From Sulfurimicrobium sp. (GTDB lineage: Bacteria > Pseudomonadota > Gammaproteobacteria > Burkholderiales > Sulfuricellaceae), in NCBI GenBank assembly GCA_030690835.1, contig JAUYFW010000072.1:1-32048 (forward strand): 32,048 nucleotides of DNA, given 5' to 3'. Positions 1 through 7,912 of this stretch are shown one piece after another. The notes beneath the pieces are model-generated. The model did not search any database and was not told the origin of the DNA. It saw nothing but the letters and a program-made list of their open reading frames with translations. A program made the position numbers and the translations under genes. The number at the start of each line of letters is the position of its first letter. The stretch's first letter is position 1.

Positions 1-309
1 GGGCTTGGCGATAAAACGGTAAATATGGGTTTCATTGATAGCGCCGAGCAAACCGTTGATATCCGCCTGGCCGCTCAATATCATGCGTACCGCATCCGGC
101 TGGATCTCGCCGAATTGCCGGAGAAACTGGATGCCCTTGAGCTCCGGCATCAGGTAATCGGAAATCACCAGATCGAATTTCACCTCACGGCAACGTTGCA
201 ATGCCGCCAGGGGAGAGGTGAAAGTTTCGACCTCGTATTTTCCTCCCAACTCGCGTTGCAAGGCATTGAGCACATTCTGTTCATCGTCGACCAGCAATAT
301 TCTGTACAT
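1..309 (-). CDS. Response regulator, receiver domain (3' end outside window)
   Basis: This is the first 103 residues of a two-component response regulator, cut by the left window edge. The reverse strand from the ATG at 309 reads as a complete CheY-like receiver fold. It has the acidic pair D8/D9, the phospho-acceptor D51 in the motif ISDYLMP, the switch residue S79 in ILSGQ, and the conserved lysine K102 in FIAKP. The stretch AINETHIYRFIAKP is the kind seen in receivers linked to HD-GYP or HDOD output domains, but the output domain is not in the window, so the type is inference. AAGGTG stands about 8 nt before the ATG as a ribosome binding site. The gene diverges from the DsrE-like gene across a 141-bp gap in which I see no strong promoter. 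Confidence 0.9.
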   Translation of the reverse strand, partial: MYRILLVDDEQNVLNALQRELGGKYEVETFTSPLAALQRCREVKFDLVISDYLMPELKGIQFLRQFGEIQPDAVRMILSGQADINGLLGAINETHIYRFIAKP

Positions 310-450
310 AATCGTCACCTTCACCAGATGGAGAACCACAGTTTGACAGGGAATGCCGATGAAAGGGAAGATGGGCTCCATGATCACCCCCGATCAGGGT
401 TCACCTATTTGACCTTGAGCTTATTCGCCACTTCCATCATCATTACGGTC

Positions 451-912
451 ATGACTCCCGCACTTACTGCTCGCATGCGCCACGGCTTCGCTGCCGCCCT
501 GTTCATCCTGTTCGCCATCGGCGTCAATCATTCCATGGCCGGGGAGAAAACTGCTCCCGCTGCCCGCAAAGCGCATAAAGTCGTGCTCCAGGTCAGCGAC
601 GGCGACCCGAAAAAATGGAACCTGACGCTGATCAATGCCAAAAACGTACAGACGGAACAGGGCAAGGACAACGTGGTGATCGAAATCGTGGCATATGGAC
701 CCGCCATCGACATGCTCAGGATCGAGTCGGAAGTCGAGCCCAGGGTTAACGAGGCAATCAAGAGCGGGATCAAGGTCGTCGCCTGCGAAAATACCATGCA
801 CGGCTTGCGCCTCACCGCCGCGGACATGTTGCCCCATATCCATTACACCCGCACCGGCGTGGTGTACCTGATGGAGAAGCAGGAGCAGGGCTACGCCTAC
901 ATCCGGCCCTGA
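451..912 (+). CDS. Exported DsrE/DsrF-like protein
   Basis: This is a small DsrE-family protein of 153 residues, or 145 from the ATG at 475. The first 30 residues form a signal peptide (hydrophobic AAALFILFAIGV, then HSMA before GEK), so the mature protein is probably periplasmic. The mature part carries the family pattern: VVLQVSDGDPKKWNLTL, then VVIEIVAYGPAI, then VVACENTMHG with a single conserved-type cysteine (C112), and a C-terminal GYAYIRP. Cytoplasmic DsrE/TusD relatives move sulfur on a cysteine. Whether this exported branch does so is unknown. The reading frame is open back to position 25, but the upstream part is antisense to the response regulator and lacks a family match, so I reject it. 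Neither ATG has a good ribosome binding site. glgA follows 44 bp downstream. Confidence 0.82.
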   Translation: MTPALTARMRHGFAAALFILFAIGVNHSMAGEKTAPAARKAHKVVLQVSDGDPKKWNLTLINAKNVQTEQGKDNVVIEIVAYGPAIDMLRIESEVEPRVNEAIKSGIKVVACENTMHGLRLTAADMLPHIHYTRTGVVYLMEKQEQGYAYIRP

Positions 913-956
913 CCCCTTACCCTTCTTAAAATAAGCAGAAACAGCAGGAATCCCTC

Positions 957-2429
957 ATGCAGCCCAAAACTCCCCTCAAGGTTCTTTTCGTTACGCCGGA
1001 AGTCACGCCCCTGCTCAAAACCGGCGGCCTGGCCGACGTCAGCGCCGCGCTCCCCGCCGCCTTGCGCGAACTGGGGGTGGATGTGCGAATTCTGCTGCCG
1101 GGTTACCCCAGGGTGATGGAGGCTCTGCCCGACAAACGGCTCGCCGTGAACCTGCTGCATACCGGGTTCCACGGCGAGGTGCGGCTGCTGGAAGCGGAAT
1201 TGCCGGGTAGCGGCGTGCCGCTGCTGGTGATCGACTATCCACAGCTCTACGAACGCGACGGCGGTCCTTACATCGACCACAACGGTCATGACTGGGTGGA
1301 CAACGCGCAACGTTTCGCCCTGCTGTCCAAGATTGGCGCCATTCTGGGCGGATCGGCCAGCCCGCTCGACTGGCGGCCGGACATCGTGCAATGCAACGAC
1401 TGGCAAAGCGGCCTGACGCCGGCCTATCTGCATTTCAGCCCCCCGCCCAGCGCCGCCACCATCATGACCATCCACAACATGGCATTCCAGGGCTGTTTCC
1501 CACCGCTGCTCACCAGCGCCCTGGGCCTGCCGCCATCAAGCTACGGCATGAACGGCGTGGAATACTTCGGCAAGCTGTCGTTTCTCAAGGCCGGCCTGTA
1601 TTACGCCAACCACATCACCACGGTAAGCCCGACCTATGCCGAGGAAATCCAGAATGAGCCGCTGGGCTTCGGCATGCAGGGATTGCTGGAGCAGCGTTAT
1701 CTGGACCTCACCGGCATCGTCAACGGCATCGACCGGCACGAGTGGAACCCGGCCACGGACAAGCTCCTGCCTTACAACTACAGCGCCGACGATCTATCCG
1801 GCAAGGCCGCCAACAAGCGTGCGCTGCAACACAAACTGGGGTTGGAGGAAAATCCGGACATTCCCTTGCTGGGGGTAATCAGCCGCCTCACTTACCAGAA
1901 GGGCCTGGATCTCCTGCCCGCCATCGCGCCCGCCCTGCTTGAGTACCCGGTGCAGATTGTCATTCTGGGCAGCGGAGAAGCCGCGCTGGAAGAAGAATTC
2001 ATCGCGCTCGCCCAGGCCCTTCCGGATCAGGTAGCGGCAGTCATCGGCTTCAACGAGGGGCTATCGCATCTGATCGAAGCCGGCGCGGATATTTTCCTCA
2101 TGCCGTCGCGCTTCGAGCCCTGCGGCCTGAACCAGATGTACAGCCAGTGTTATGGCACGCCGCCGATCGTGCATGCCACCGGAGGACTGGTGGACACGGT
2201 GGTGGACGCGACCCCGCAAAACATCGCCAACGGCACGGCCACCGGCTTTGTTTTCAGCCATACCACCGTGCACGGTTTACAGGAGTGCATCCTTCGCGCC
2301 CTGGCTGCCTATGCCGACAAACCTGTCTGGCGCCAGATCCAGCAGAACGGCATGCGCCGCGATTTCGGCTGGAACCGCAGCGCGGAGGAGTATCTGGCGC
2401 TATACGAAGCAATACTGGAACGCGCCTGA
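957..2429 (+). CDS. glgA: Glycogen synthase (ADP-glucose type, GT5)
   Basis: This enzyme transfers glucose from ADP-glucose to the non-reducing end of an alpha-1,4-glucan. The 490-residue length is normal for bacterial GlgA. The N-terminal domain opens with KVLFVTPEVTPLLKTGGLADV, whose K21-T-G-G loop binds ADP-glucose. WQSGLTPAYL and TIHNMAFQG follow. The C-terminal Rossmann domain begins near ISRLTYQKGLDL and contains the catalytic-site motif SRFEPCGLNQMYSQ (E387) and GTPPIVHATGGLVDTV. CAGGAA stands 8 nt before the ATG. The gene is convergent with the glucan phosphorylase, with only 5 bp between the stop codons, so synthesis and breakdown of storage glucan are encoded side by side. No branching enzyme or ADP-glucose pyrophosphorylase is present in the window. 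Confidence 0.96.
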   Translation: MQPKTPLKVLFVTPEVTPLLKTGGLADVSAALPAALRELGVDVRILLPGYPRVMEALPDKRLAVNLLHTGFHGEVRLLEAELPGSGVPLLVIDYPQLYERDGGPYIDHNGHDWVDNAQRFALLSKIGAILGGSASPLDWRPDIVQCNDWQSGLTPAYLHFSPPPSAATIMTIHNMAFQGCFPPLLTSALGLPPSSYGMNGVEYFGKLSFLKAGLYYANHITTVSPTYAEEIQNEPLGFGMQGLLEQRYLDLTGIVNGIDRHEWNPATDKLLPYNYSADDLSGKAANKRALQHKLGLEENPDIPLLGVISRLTYQKGLDLLPAIAPALLEYPVQIVILGSGEAALEEEFIALAQALPDQVAAVIGFNEGLSHLIEAGADIFLMPSRFEPCGLNQMYSQCYGTPPIVHATGGLVDTVVDATPQNIANGTATGFVFSHTTVHGLQECILRALAAYADKPVWRQIQQNGMRRDFGWNRSAEEYLALYEAILERA

Positions 2430-2434
2430 CATCC

Positions 2435-4999
2435 TCACAACCACTGCATCAACCCCATTTCCAGCGGATGGGTCAACAACTCGTGGGCAGGATAAACGCG
2501 GATCTTGTAATCCAGCCGCCCGCACTGGCCGGGTGCCAGATCGAGGGCGAACAGGTGCTCCTTGCCGTCCGCGCTGACGCTTTGGAACTTGAAGCCGAAA
2601 TGCAGGTATTCTGAAATATCCTGCTTGGTGGAGCGGCGAATCAGCAATTCAACCACCACGTCTTCAGGCGCCATTCCGTTCATTTTCATCGCCACCTCGC
2701 ATTTCACCGCATCGCCGAAGTGAATATTCCTGAGCGGGGTGTCCAGCCGGCGCATTTCCACACCCGGCCAGGCGGCACGAACCCGCCCCTTCCAGGCCGA
2801 CAGGCGCTTCGCCCCGGCGAAATTTTCCTTCTCATAGCGCCGCCCCTGCTGGCTGGCAGGCAGGTAGAATTTGGACACGTATTCGCCCACCATGCGTCCT
2901 GAATTGAAGCGCGGCAGGATGGTGGCCATGGAGCGCTTGGACATTTTCACCCATTCCGGCGAATAGCCCATCTTGCCGCGTTCGTAGTAAGCGGGAATCA
3001 CGCGGTCCTGGAGAATTTCGTACAGGGTCTGGGATTCTTCCCGGTTGCGGCGGTAGTCTTCCATATAGGTCGGCGCCGGCTTGATCGCCCAGCCGTTGGT
3101 GCCGTCGTAGCCCTCGCCCCACCAGCCATCCAGCACGGAAAGGTTGATCGCGCCGTTCATGCCCGCCTTCATGCCCGAAGTGCCGCTTGCCTCGAGGGGA
3201 TAGACCGGGTTGTTGAGCCATACATCCACGCCCGATACGAGGCGCCGCGCCAGACCGAGATCGTAGCCCTCCACCAGCATCACCTTGCCCTCGAATTCGG
3301 GCATGTGGGTAATACTGGTAATCTGGCGAATCAGATCCTGCCCGGGCAAATCCGCGGGGTGCGCCTTGCCGGCAAAGAGGAACAGCACCGGACGCTTCTG
3401 GTCGGAAATGATTTCCCTCAGCCAGTCAAGGTTTTCGAACAGCAGCGCAGCGCGCTTATAGGTGGCAAAACGGCGCGCGAAGCCGATGGTCAGCACATTG
3501 GGGTCAAAATGATCGACATGCTTGAGCACCCGTTCCAGATGGGATTCGCTGCCGTGATGGCGGAAATGCTGCGCGCTTTTGCGGAAGCCCACCAGTTGCA
3601 GCATCTGCGACTTGAGCGACTGGCGCACGCTCCAGAACAACTGGTCGGGGATTTCGTCGATACGGTCATTCCAGAACTCCGGGTCCGACATGCGGTGGCG
3701 CCATTCATAGCCAAATACGTTGTCGAACAGGTCCGCCCATTCCTGCGCCAGGAAAGTCGGCACATGCACGCCGTTGGTGACGTAGGACATGGGGTTCTCT
3801 TCCGGCAGCACTTCCGGCCACAGCGTGGAGCAGATACGCGAGGAGACATCGCCGTGGATGCGGCTCACGCCGTTCTGGTGGCGCGAGCCGCGAATCGCCA
3901 GCGCGGTCATGTTGAATTCCGGGCTTTCCGGCGTCACGCCCAGGGAAAACAGGTGGTCGAGGCGCAAAGCCGTGGCGTGGCAGAACTGCTGGAAATATTC
4001 GGTGATCATGCCCTCTGAAAAATGGTCGTGGCCGGCCGGGACCGGGGTGTGGGTAGTGAACACCGTGTTCACCGCCACTGCCTCCAGCGCGCTGTCGCAA
4101 TCGAGGTTCTGCTGCACCACCAGATTGCGCATCCGCTCCAGAATCAGGAATGCGGCGTGACCCTCGTTGATGTGCCACACGGTGGGCTTGATGCCGAGTG
4201 CCTGCAGGGCGCGCGCGCCGCCGATGCCGAGAATGACCTCCTGTTTCAGGCGCAGGGTGCGATCACCACCATAAAGCTGATGGGCAATGTCGCGGTCTTC
4301 CGGGTCGTTTTCTTCCACATCGGTGTCGAGCAGATACAGCCGCACATGGCCGACAATCGCCTGCCATACTTTCACGTTAACCTGCCGCCCGGGAAATTCC
4401 ACCATCACCCGGACTTCACCGCCATCGTCGCGCAGTGCCGGGTTCACGGGCAGATCGCCAAAATCCGAATCGGCATAGGTGGCAATCTGATTGCCGTCAC
4501 GGTCTATGGTCTGGGAAAAATAGCCCTGGCGGTACAGCAGGCCCACGCCCACGAAGGGCACGCACATATCGCTGGCGGCCTTGCAGTGGTCGCCGGCAAG
4601 AATGCCGAGACCGCCGGAATAGATGGGGAAGCTTTCATGGAAACCAAATTCGGCGCAGAAATACGCCACCAGGTCGCCATCCTTGAGATGCGCCTCAGCG
4701 TTATTGTGGCGCACCATCTCGTGATGGTAGGTGTCGTAGGCCGCCAAGACGCGGTTGTAGGTGGCGAGAAAGACCTGGTCTTCCACCGCCTCCAGCAGGC
4801 GTTTTTCGTCCACCCGGCGCAGAAAAACTTTCGGATTGTGCGCTACCGCATCCCACAGCCCAGGATGCAGGCGCGCAAACAGGGTGCGGGTCGGCTTGTC
4901 CCAGCTGTACCAGAGATTGTTGGCCAGCTCTTCCAGGCGCATCAGCTTGCGCGGGATTTTAGGATTGACTTCGAGAGTGAACGTCGTGCCTTGTTTCAT
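2435..4999 (-). CDS. glgP: Alpha-glucan phosphorylase (GT35, DUF3417 N-terminal type)
   Basis: This enzyme phosphorolyses alpha-1,4-glucan to glucose 1-phosphate with pyridoxal phosphate. At 854 residues it fits the bacterial/archaeal alpha-glucan phosphorylase branch, which has an extra N-terminal DUF3417-like domain (about residues 10-120: LEELANNLWYSWDKPTRTLF). The core shows YFCAEFGFHESFPIYSGGLG, HINEGHAAF and TTHTPVPAGHD. The PLP-binding motif EASGTSGMKAGMNGA places the PLP lysine at about K611. The last 110 residues form an additional C-terminal domain seen in this branch. AAGGA stands about 8 nt before the ATG. A REP-like repeat (5013-5075) lies immediately upstream of the ribosome binding site. 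Some annotations call this branch maltodextrin phosphorylase. Confidence 0.94.
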   Translation of the reverse strand: MKQGTTFTLEVNPKIPRKLMRLEELANNLWYSWDKPTRTLFARLHPGLWDAVAHNPKVFLRRVDEKRLLEAVEDQVFLATYNRVLAAYDTYHHEMVRHNNAEAHLKDGDLVAYFCAEFGFHESFPIYSGGLGILAGDHCKAASDMCVPFVGVGLLYRQGYFSQTIDRDGNQIATYADSDFGDLPVNPALRDDGGEVRVMVEFPGRQVNVKVWQAIVGHVRLYLLDTDVEENDPEDRDIAHQLYGGDRTLRLKQEVILGIGGARALQALGIKPTVWHINEGHAAFLILERMRNLVVQQNLDCDSALEAVAVNTVFTTHTPVPAGHDHFSEGMITEYFQQFCHATALRLDHLFSLGVTPESPEFNMTALAIRGSRHQNGVSRIHGDVSSRICSTLWPEVLPEENPMSYVTNGVHVPTFLAQEWADLFDNVFGYEWRHRMSDPEFWNDRIDEIPDQLFWSVRQSLKSQMLQLVGFRKSAQHFRHHGSESHLERVLKHVDHFDPNVLTIGFARRFATYKRAALLFENLDWLREIISDQKRPVLFLFAGKAHPADLPGQDLIRQITSITHMPEFEGKVMLVEGYDLGLARRLVSGVDVWLNNPVYPLEASGTSGMKAGMNGAINLSVLDGWWGEGYDGTNGWAIKPAPTYMEDYRRNREESQTLYEILQDRVIPAYYERGKMGYSPEWVKMSKRSMATILPRFNSGRMVGEYVSKFYLPASQQGRRYEKENFAGAKRLSAWKGRVRAAWPGVEMRRLDTPLRNIHFGDAVKCEVAMKMNGMAPEDVVVELLIRRSTKQDISEYLHFGFKFQSVSADGKEHLFALDLAPGQCGRLDYKIRVYPAHELLTHPLEMGLMQWL

Positions 5000-5012
5000 G
5001 CCTGTCCTTCAG

Positions 5013-5075
5013 TATAAAAGCCGCGTAGCAAGACCTCGTCCCCCTCGCCCTTTGGGAGAGGGCAGGGGTGAGGGG
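5013..5075. repeat. REP-like composite repeat, copy C (leader of glgP)
   Basis: The stretch begins TATAAAAGCCGCGTAGCAAG and continues into CCCCTCGCCC...GGGCAGGGGTGAGGGG. CCCCTC (5041-5046) can pair with GAGGGG (5070-5075), and GCCC with GGGC inside. It aligns with copy B (27143-27230), which reads TATAAAACTCGCGTAGCGAG then CCT and a C/T-rich arm. Here the palindromic head is decayed (CCGCGTAGCAAG). The copy lies between orn and glgP, ending about 13 nt before the glgP start. Confidence 0.65.
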
Positions 5076-5118
5076 CACTTCAGTTTAGCGCAGAAAATCC
5101 CGTGCCCGGTGCAAGCAC

Positions 5119-5667
5119 TTAGCCCTTGATAAAATGCTCGCGGTAGTATTTCAGCTCGTTGATGGACTCGTAAATATCCGCCAGGGCTTCATGCTTGTTT
5201 TCCTTCTTGAAGCCTTCATACAGGGCCGGCTGCCAGCGCCGCGCCAGTTCCTTGATGGTGCTCACATCCAGGTTTCGATAGTGGAAAAAGGCTTCCAGCT
5301 TGGGCATGTATTTGGCCATGAAGCGCCGGTCCTGGCAGATGGAATTGCCACACATGGGAGATTTTCCCGCGCCCACGTGCTGCTGCAGAAAATCGATCAT
5401 CAGCGCTTCCACCTCGGCATCGCCCAGTTTTGATGCCTTGACCTTGTCGATCAGGCCGGACTTGCCATGCGTGCCCTTGTTCCAGTTGTCCATGCCGTTC
5501 AGCACTGCATCGGATTGGTGCACCACCAGCACCGGCGCTTCCGCCACCGTATTCAGCTGGGCGTCGGTCACCACCAGCGCGACCTCGAGAATGCGGTCGG
5601 TGTCCGGGCTGAGACCGCTCATCTCCATGTCCAGCCAGACAAGGTGGTTGTTGTTTTCTTGTGCCAT
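5119..5667 (-). CDS. orn: Oligoribonuclease (3'-5' exonuclease, DEDDh)
   Basis: Orn degrades 2-5 nt RNAs, including pGpG from cyclic-di-GMP turnover, to mononucleotides. The 182-residue length is typical. The first DEDD motif is [11 protein letters not shown] (D13, E15), followed by [12 protein letters not shown]. Later come [18 protein letters not shown], and H and D in [14 protein letters not shown], which match the DEDDh histidine/aspartate pair. The family C-terminus [10 protein letters not shown] is present. The ATG at 5667 has a G-rich stretch (GGGGCAAT) upstream as a weak ribosome binding site. It diverges from the M48 protease gene across 76 bp. Grouping of orn with an M48 protease and rsgA is common in betaproteobacteria as I know them. 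Confidence 0.96.
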   Translation of the reverse strand: MAQENNNHLVWLDMEMSGLSPDTDRILEVALVVTDAQLNTVAEAPVLVVHQSDAVLNGMDNWNKGTHGKSGLIDKVKASKLGDAEVEALMIDFLQQHVGAGKSPMCGNSICQDRRFMAKYMPKLEAFFHYRNLDVSTIKELARRWQPALYEGFKKENKHEALADIYESINELKYYREHFIKG

Positions 5668-5743
5668 ACTATTGCCCCGAACGAATTAATCCACATATTG
5701 TTGCATGACCCTGGTTATGCGTCACCTTGTCCATTGAGTATCC

Positions 5744-6994
5744 ATGCCTTTTTTTACCCTGATTTTTATAGCTGCACTGTTCGCCACGATTGCAACCCGC
5801 TTGTGGCTGGCACAGCGCCATTTGCGCCATATCCGCTCGCATCGCGATGCCGTACCGCACGATTTCGCCGAACACATCGGGCTTGAGTCGCACCAGAAAG
5901 CGGCGGACTATTCCAGCGCCAAGACGCGCCTCGACGTCATTCAAATTCTCCTCGACACAACACTGCTACTCGCCTTCACCCTTGGTGGCGGCATCCAGCT
6001 TCTGGCCGATTTCTGGCAGGGAATACTGGGCAGCGGCCTGTGGCGTGGCGTGGCGCTGATCGCCAGCATCCTGGTGATTTCCAGTCTGTTCGAACTGCCA
6101 CTCAACCTGTATCGCACCTTCGTTATTGATGCACGCTTTGGTTTCAACAAGATGACCATCGGGCTGTTCATCGCCGACCTGTTGAAGCAGACGCTGATCG
6201 GCGCAGCACTCGGCATGCCCTTGCTGCTTGGCGTGTTGTGGCTGATGGAACAAATGGGCTCGCACTGGTGGCTCTATGTATGGTTTGCCTGGATGAGCTT
6301 CAATCTGCTGATCCTGTTGCTTTACCCCACCGTGATTGCGCCCCTCTTCAACAAATTCACGCCGCTGCAAGACCAGACCCTGGCCGCGCGCATCGAAACC
6401 CTGCTGCAAAAATGCGGCTTCAAATCGCAAGGCCTGTTCATCATGGACGGCTCGCGGCGTACCAGTCACGGCAATGCCTATTTCAGCGGACTGGGCGCGT
6501 CCAAGCGCATCGTGTTCTTCGACACCCTGCTTTCGCGTCTCAACCACGATGAAATCGAAGCCGTGCTGGCCCATGAACTCGGCCATTTCAAGCGCCGCCA
6601 TGTGATCAAGCGCATCGCGGCCATGTTTGCCCTCAGTCTGGCGGGCCTGTGGCTGCTCGGCTGGCTCATGCCTCAGGGCTGGTTCTATCAGGGCCTGGGC
6701 GTCACCACCCAGAGTACCGCTACCGCGCTGCTTTTGTTCCTGCTGGTCAGCCCGGCGTTCACCTTCCTGCTTCACCCGCTGTCGAGCCTGGTTTCGCGCA
6801 AGCATGAATTCGAGGCCGACCGCTACGCAGCGGAAAACGCCAGCGCAGAGCACCTGATTCACGCACTGGTCAAACTTTACAACGATAATGCCGCAACGCT
6901 CACACCCGACCCGCTGCATTCGCTGTTTTACGATTCACACCCGGCTGCGGGGCAACGGGTGGCGCATTTACGGGCGTTGATGAAACAAATTTAA
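5744..6994 (+). CDS. M48-family integral-membrane metalloprotease (Ste24-like)
   Basis: This is a 416-residue membrane zinc protease of the M48/Ste24 (CAAX prenyl protease 1-like) type. An N-terminal membrane region with several hydrophobic spans (about 3-20, 65-85, 100-118, 148-165 and 175-195) matches the CAAX protease N-terminal domain. The catalytic helix is AVLAHELGHFKRRH, with zinc ligands H277 and H281 and catalytic E278. The third ligand is probably E355 in KHEFEADRYAA. Two more hydrophobic spans lie between them. Bacteria do not carry out CAAX processing, so the likely role is membrane-protein quality control, which is inference. The ribosome binding site before the ATG at 5744 is weak. 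It is not HtpX itself, which is shorter (about 290 residues). Confidence 0.9.
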   Translation: MPFFTLIFIAALFATIATRLWLAQRHLRHIRSHRDAVPHDFAEHIGLESHQKAADYSSAKTRLDVIQILLDTTLLLAFTLGGGIQLLADFWQGILGSGLWRGVALIASILVISSLFELPLNLYRTFVIDARFGFNKMTIGLFIADLLKQTLIGAALGMPLLLGVLWLMEQMGSHWWLYVWFAWMSFNLLILLLYPTVIAPLFNKFTPLQDQTLAARIETLLQKCGFKSQGLFIMDGSRRTSHGNAYFSGLGASKRIVFFDTLLSRLNHDEIEAVLAHELGHFKRRHVIKRIAAMFALSLAGLWLLGWLMPQGWFYQGLGVTTQSTATALLLFLLVSPAFTFLLHPLSSLVSRKHEFEADRYAAENASAEHLIHALVKLYNDNAATLTPDPLHSLFYDSHPAAGQRVAHLRALMKQI

Positions 6995-7002
6995 CAAATC
7001 TG

Positions 7003-7031
7003 CTGACACAATTTCCGAGTTATTTGATAAA
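7003..7031 (+). promoter_or_regulatory. Candidate sigma-70 promoter for the cytochrome c gene
   Basis: CTGACA (7003-7008), a 17-nt spacer and GATAAA (7026-7031) resemble a -35/-10 pair ahead of the cytochrome gene. The region is AT-rich compared with its surroundings. GGGAGAA, 7 nt before the ATG at 7068, is a strong ribosome binding site. The -10 matches only 4 of 6 positions. Confidence 0.35.
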
Positions 7032-7067
7032 GTAATTACCATTGTTTATTTTCGCAGGGAGAACTTC

Positions 7068-7376
7068 ATGAAAATTTTTCTCATCATTCTTGGCTTGGGC
7101 CTGTATGCCTCTGCGCCGGCCTTTGCCGATAGCGACAAGGGTGATATCAAAATCGGCAAGACGCTGCATGATAAATCATGCATTGCCTGCCACGCTTCCA
7201 AATTCGGTGAAGATGGAAGCAAGATGTACACCCGTGCCGACCACAAGGTCACCAGCAAGCAACAGCTCGGTTCCCGCGTCAAGACCTGCAACAACAACGT
7301 CGGCGCCGGCTGGTTCCCGGAAGAAGAAGCCCATGTTGCGGCTTACCTCAATGCCACTTACTACCATTTGAAGTGA
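7068..7376 (+). CDS. Small periplasmic monoheme cytochrome c
   Basis: This is a 102-residue c-type cytochrome. A 20-residue signal peptide (MKIFLIILGLGLYASAPAFA) sends it to the periplasm. The single heme site is CIACH (C38, C41, H42). The probable distal ligand is M53 in DGSKMYTR, close to the heme site rather than near the C-terminus as in many class I cytochromes. The tail AAYLNATYYHLK is typical of short betaproteobacterial cytochromes of this kind. An extra cysteine lies in VKTCNNNVG. Partners are unknown. It probably carries electrons in the periplasm, and no oxidase or dehydrogenase gene is beside it. It lies between the M48 gene and a lipoprotein gene, each with its own candidate promoter. 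Confidence 0.9.
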   Translation: MKIFLIILGLGLYASAPAFADSDKGDIKIGKTLHDKSCIACHASKFGEDGSKMYTRADHKVTSKQQLGSRVKTCNNNVGAGWFPEEEAHVAAYLNATYYHLK

Positions 7377-7395
7377 TCATAAGATCATATAATTC

Positions 7396-7424
7396 TTGTC
7401 AAATTGAGTAAGTAGGCCCACAAT
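7396..7424 (+). promoter_or_regulatory. Candidate sigma-70 promoter for the lipoprotein gene
   Basis: TTGTCA (7396-7401), a 17-nt spacer and CACAAT (7419-7424) lie 40 bp before the ATG at 7465. The -35 has 5 of 6 and the -10 has 4 of 6 consensus bases. A short hairpin TGATC-ATAA-GATCA just upstream, directly after the cytochrome stop codon, may separate the two units but has no T-run. Confidence 0.4.
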
Positions 7425-7464
7425 CGCCCCTCATGCAATCACCATTTTTACCGGAGGGGCTTCC

Positions 7465-7824
7465 ATGAAACTACTGCTGGCACTGGGCCTGATCGCCACA
7501 TCCCTGGGGGGTTGCTGCATGGTGGCCTGCAATAGCCGGCCTGCCAACAGCCACATCAAGGTCAGTTCGAATGTTCCCGCGGACTGCAGCTTTGAGGACA
7601 AGGCCGGGCTGCGGGAATTCTATGCCCCCGGCAACGTGGACGGCATGCCGAAGAATGCGCCCGGCACCCTGATCTGTCAGGCCAAAGGATATAAGTCTTT
7701 CCAGAAACAGATTCAGGCCGTGGACTGGAGTCAAATCGATTCCCTGTCTGGCGACCCGCTAGCAATTCGCTATTTCAGCGAAATCACCGTCATTTTGGAA
7801 CCGCTGGGCAATAAGCCAAAATAA
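7465..7824 (+). CDS. Small hypothetical lipoprotein
   Basis: This is a 119-residue protein that I do not recognise. The N-terminus MKLLLALGLIATSLGGCC is a lipoprotein signal with lipobox LGGC, so C17 would be lipidated. A second cysteine follows at once, and two more (MVACNS and PADCSF) come soon after. The rest is polar with one later cysteine (GTLICQ), so a disulfide is possible. No known domain is evident. GGAGG stands 7 nt before the ATG. It is flanked by genes for an exported cytochrome and an outer-membrane-like protein, so all three products would sit in the envelope. Whether they work together is not shown by the sequence. Confidence 0.75.
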   Translation: MKLLLALGLIATSLGGCCMVACNSRPANSHIKVSSNVPADCSFEDKAGLREFYAPGNVDGMPKNAPGTLICQAKGYKSFQKQIQAVDWSQIDSLSGDPLAIRYFSEITVILEPLGNKPK

Positions 7825-7839
7825 ACAGGCGGTTGCCCA

Positions 7840-7868
7840 TTGATATCACGGCTTTAATAGTTTAAAGT
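7840..7868 (+). promoter_or_regulatory. Candidate sigma-70 promoter for the barrel-protein gene
   Basis: TTGATA (7840-7845), 17 nt, then TAAAGT (7863-7868), within an AT-rich gap of 88 bp. The start codon at 7913 follows 44 bp later and is preceded by a good ribosome binding site (AGGAGA). Confidence 0.4.
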
Positions 7869-7912
7869 CGTCACGTTTTATTATCATGCTCAAACGCTCA
7901 GGAGAAAACCCG

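Noticed and set aside
25-450. N-terminal extension of the DsrE-like gene
   Set aside because: The frame is open but overlaps the response regulator in antisense, has no family resemblance, and a signal peptide begins at 451 or 475.
4022-5017. 331-codon open frame antisense to glgP
   Set aside because: It mirrors a certain gene in GC-rich DNA and has no signal, domain or ribosome binding site. The same holds for long antisense frames over lpxD (19221-20270), the P-type ATPase (9713-10714) and the M48 gene (5966-6919).
7376-7392. Hairpin TGATC-ATAA-GATCA after the cytochrome gene as a terminator
   Set aside because: The stem is only 5 bp, AT-rich and without a T-run.
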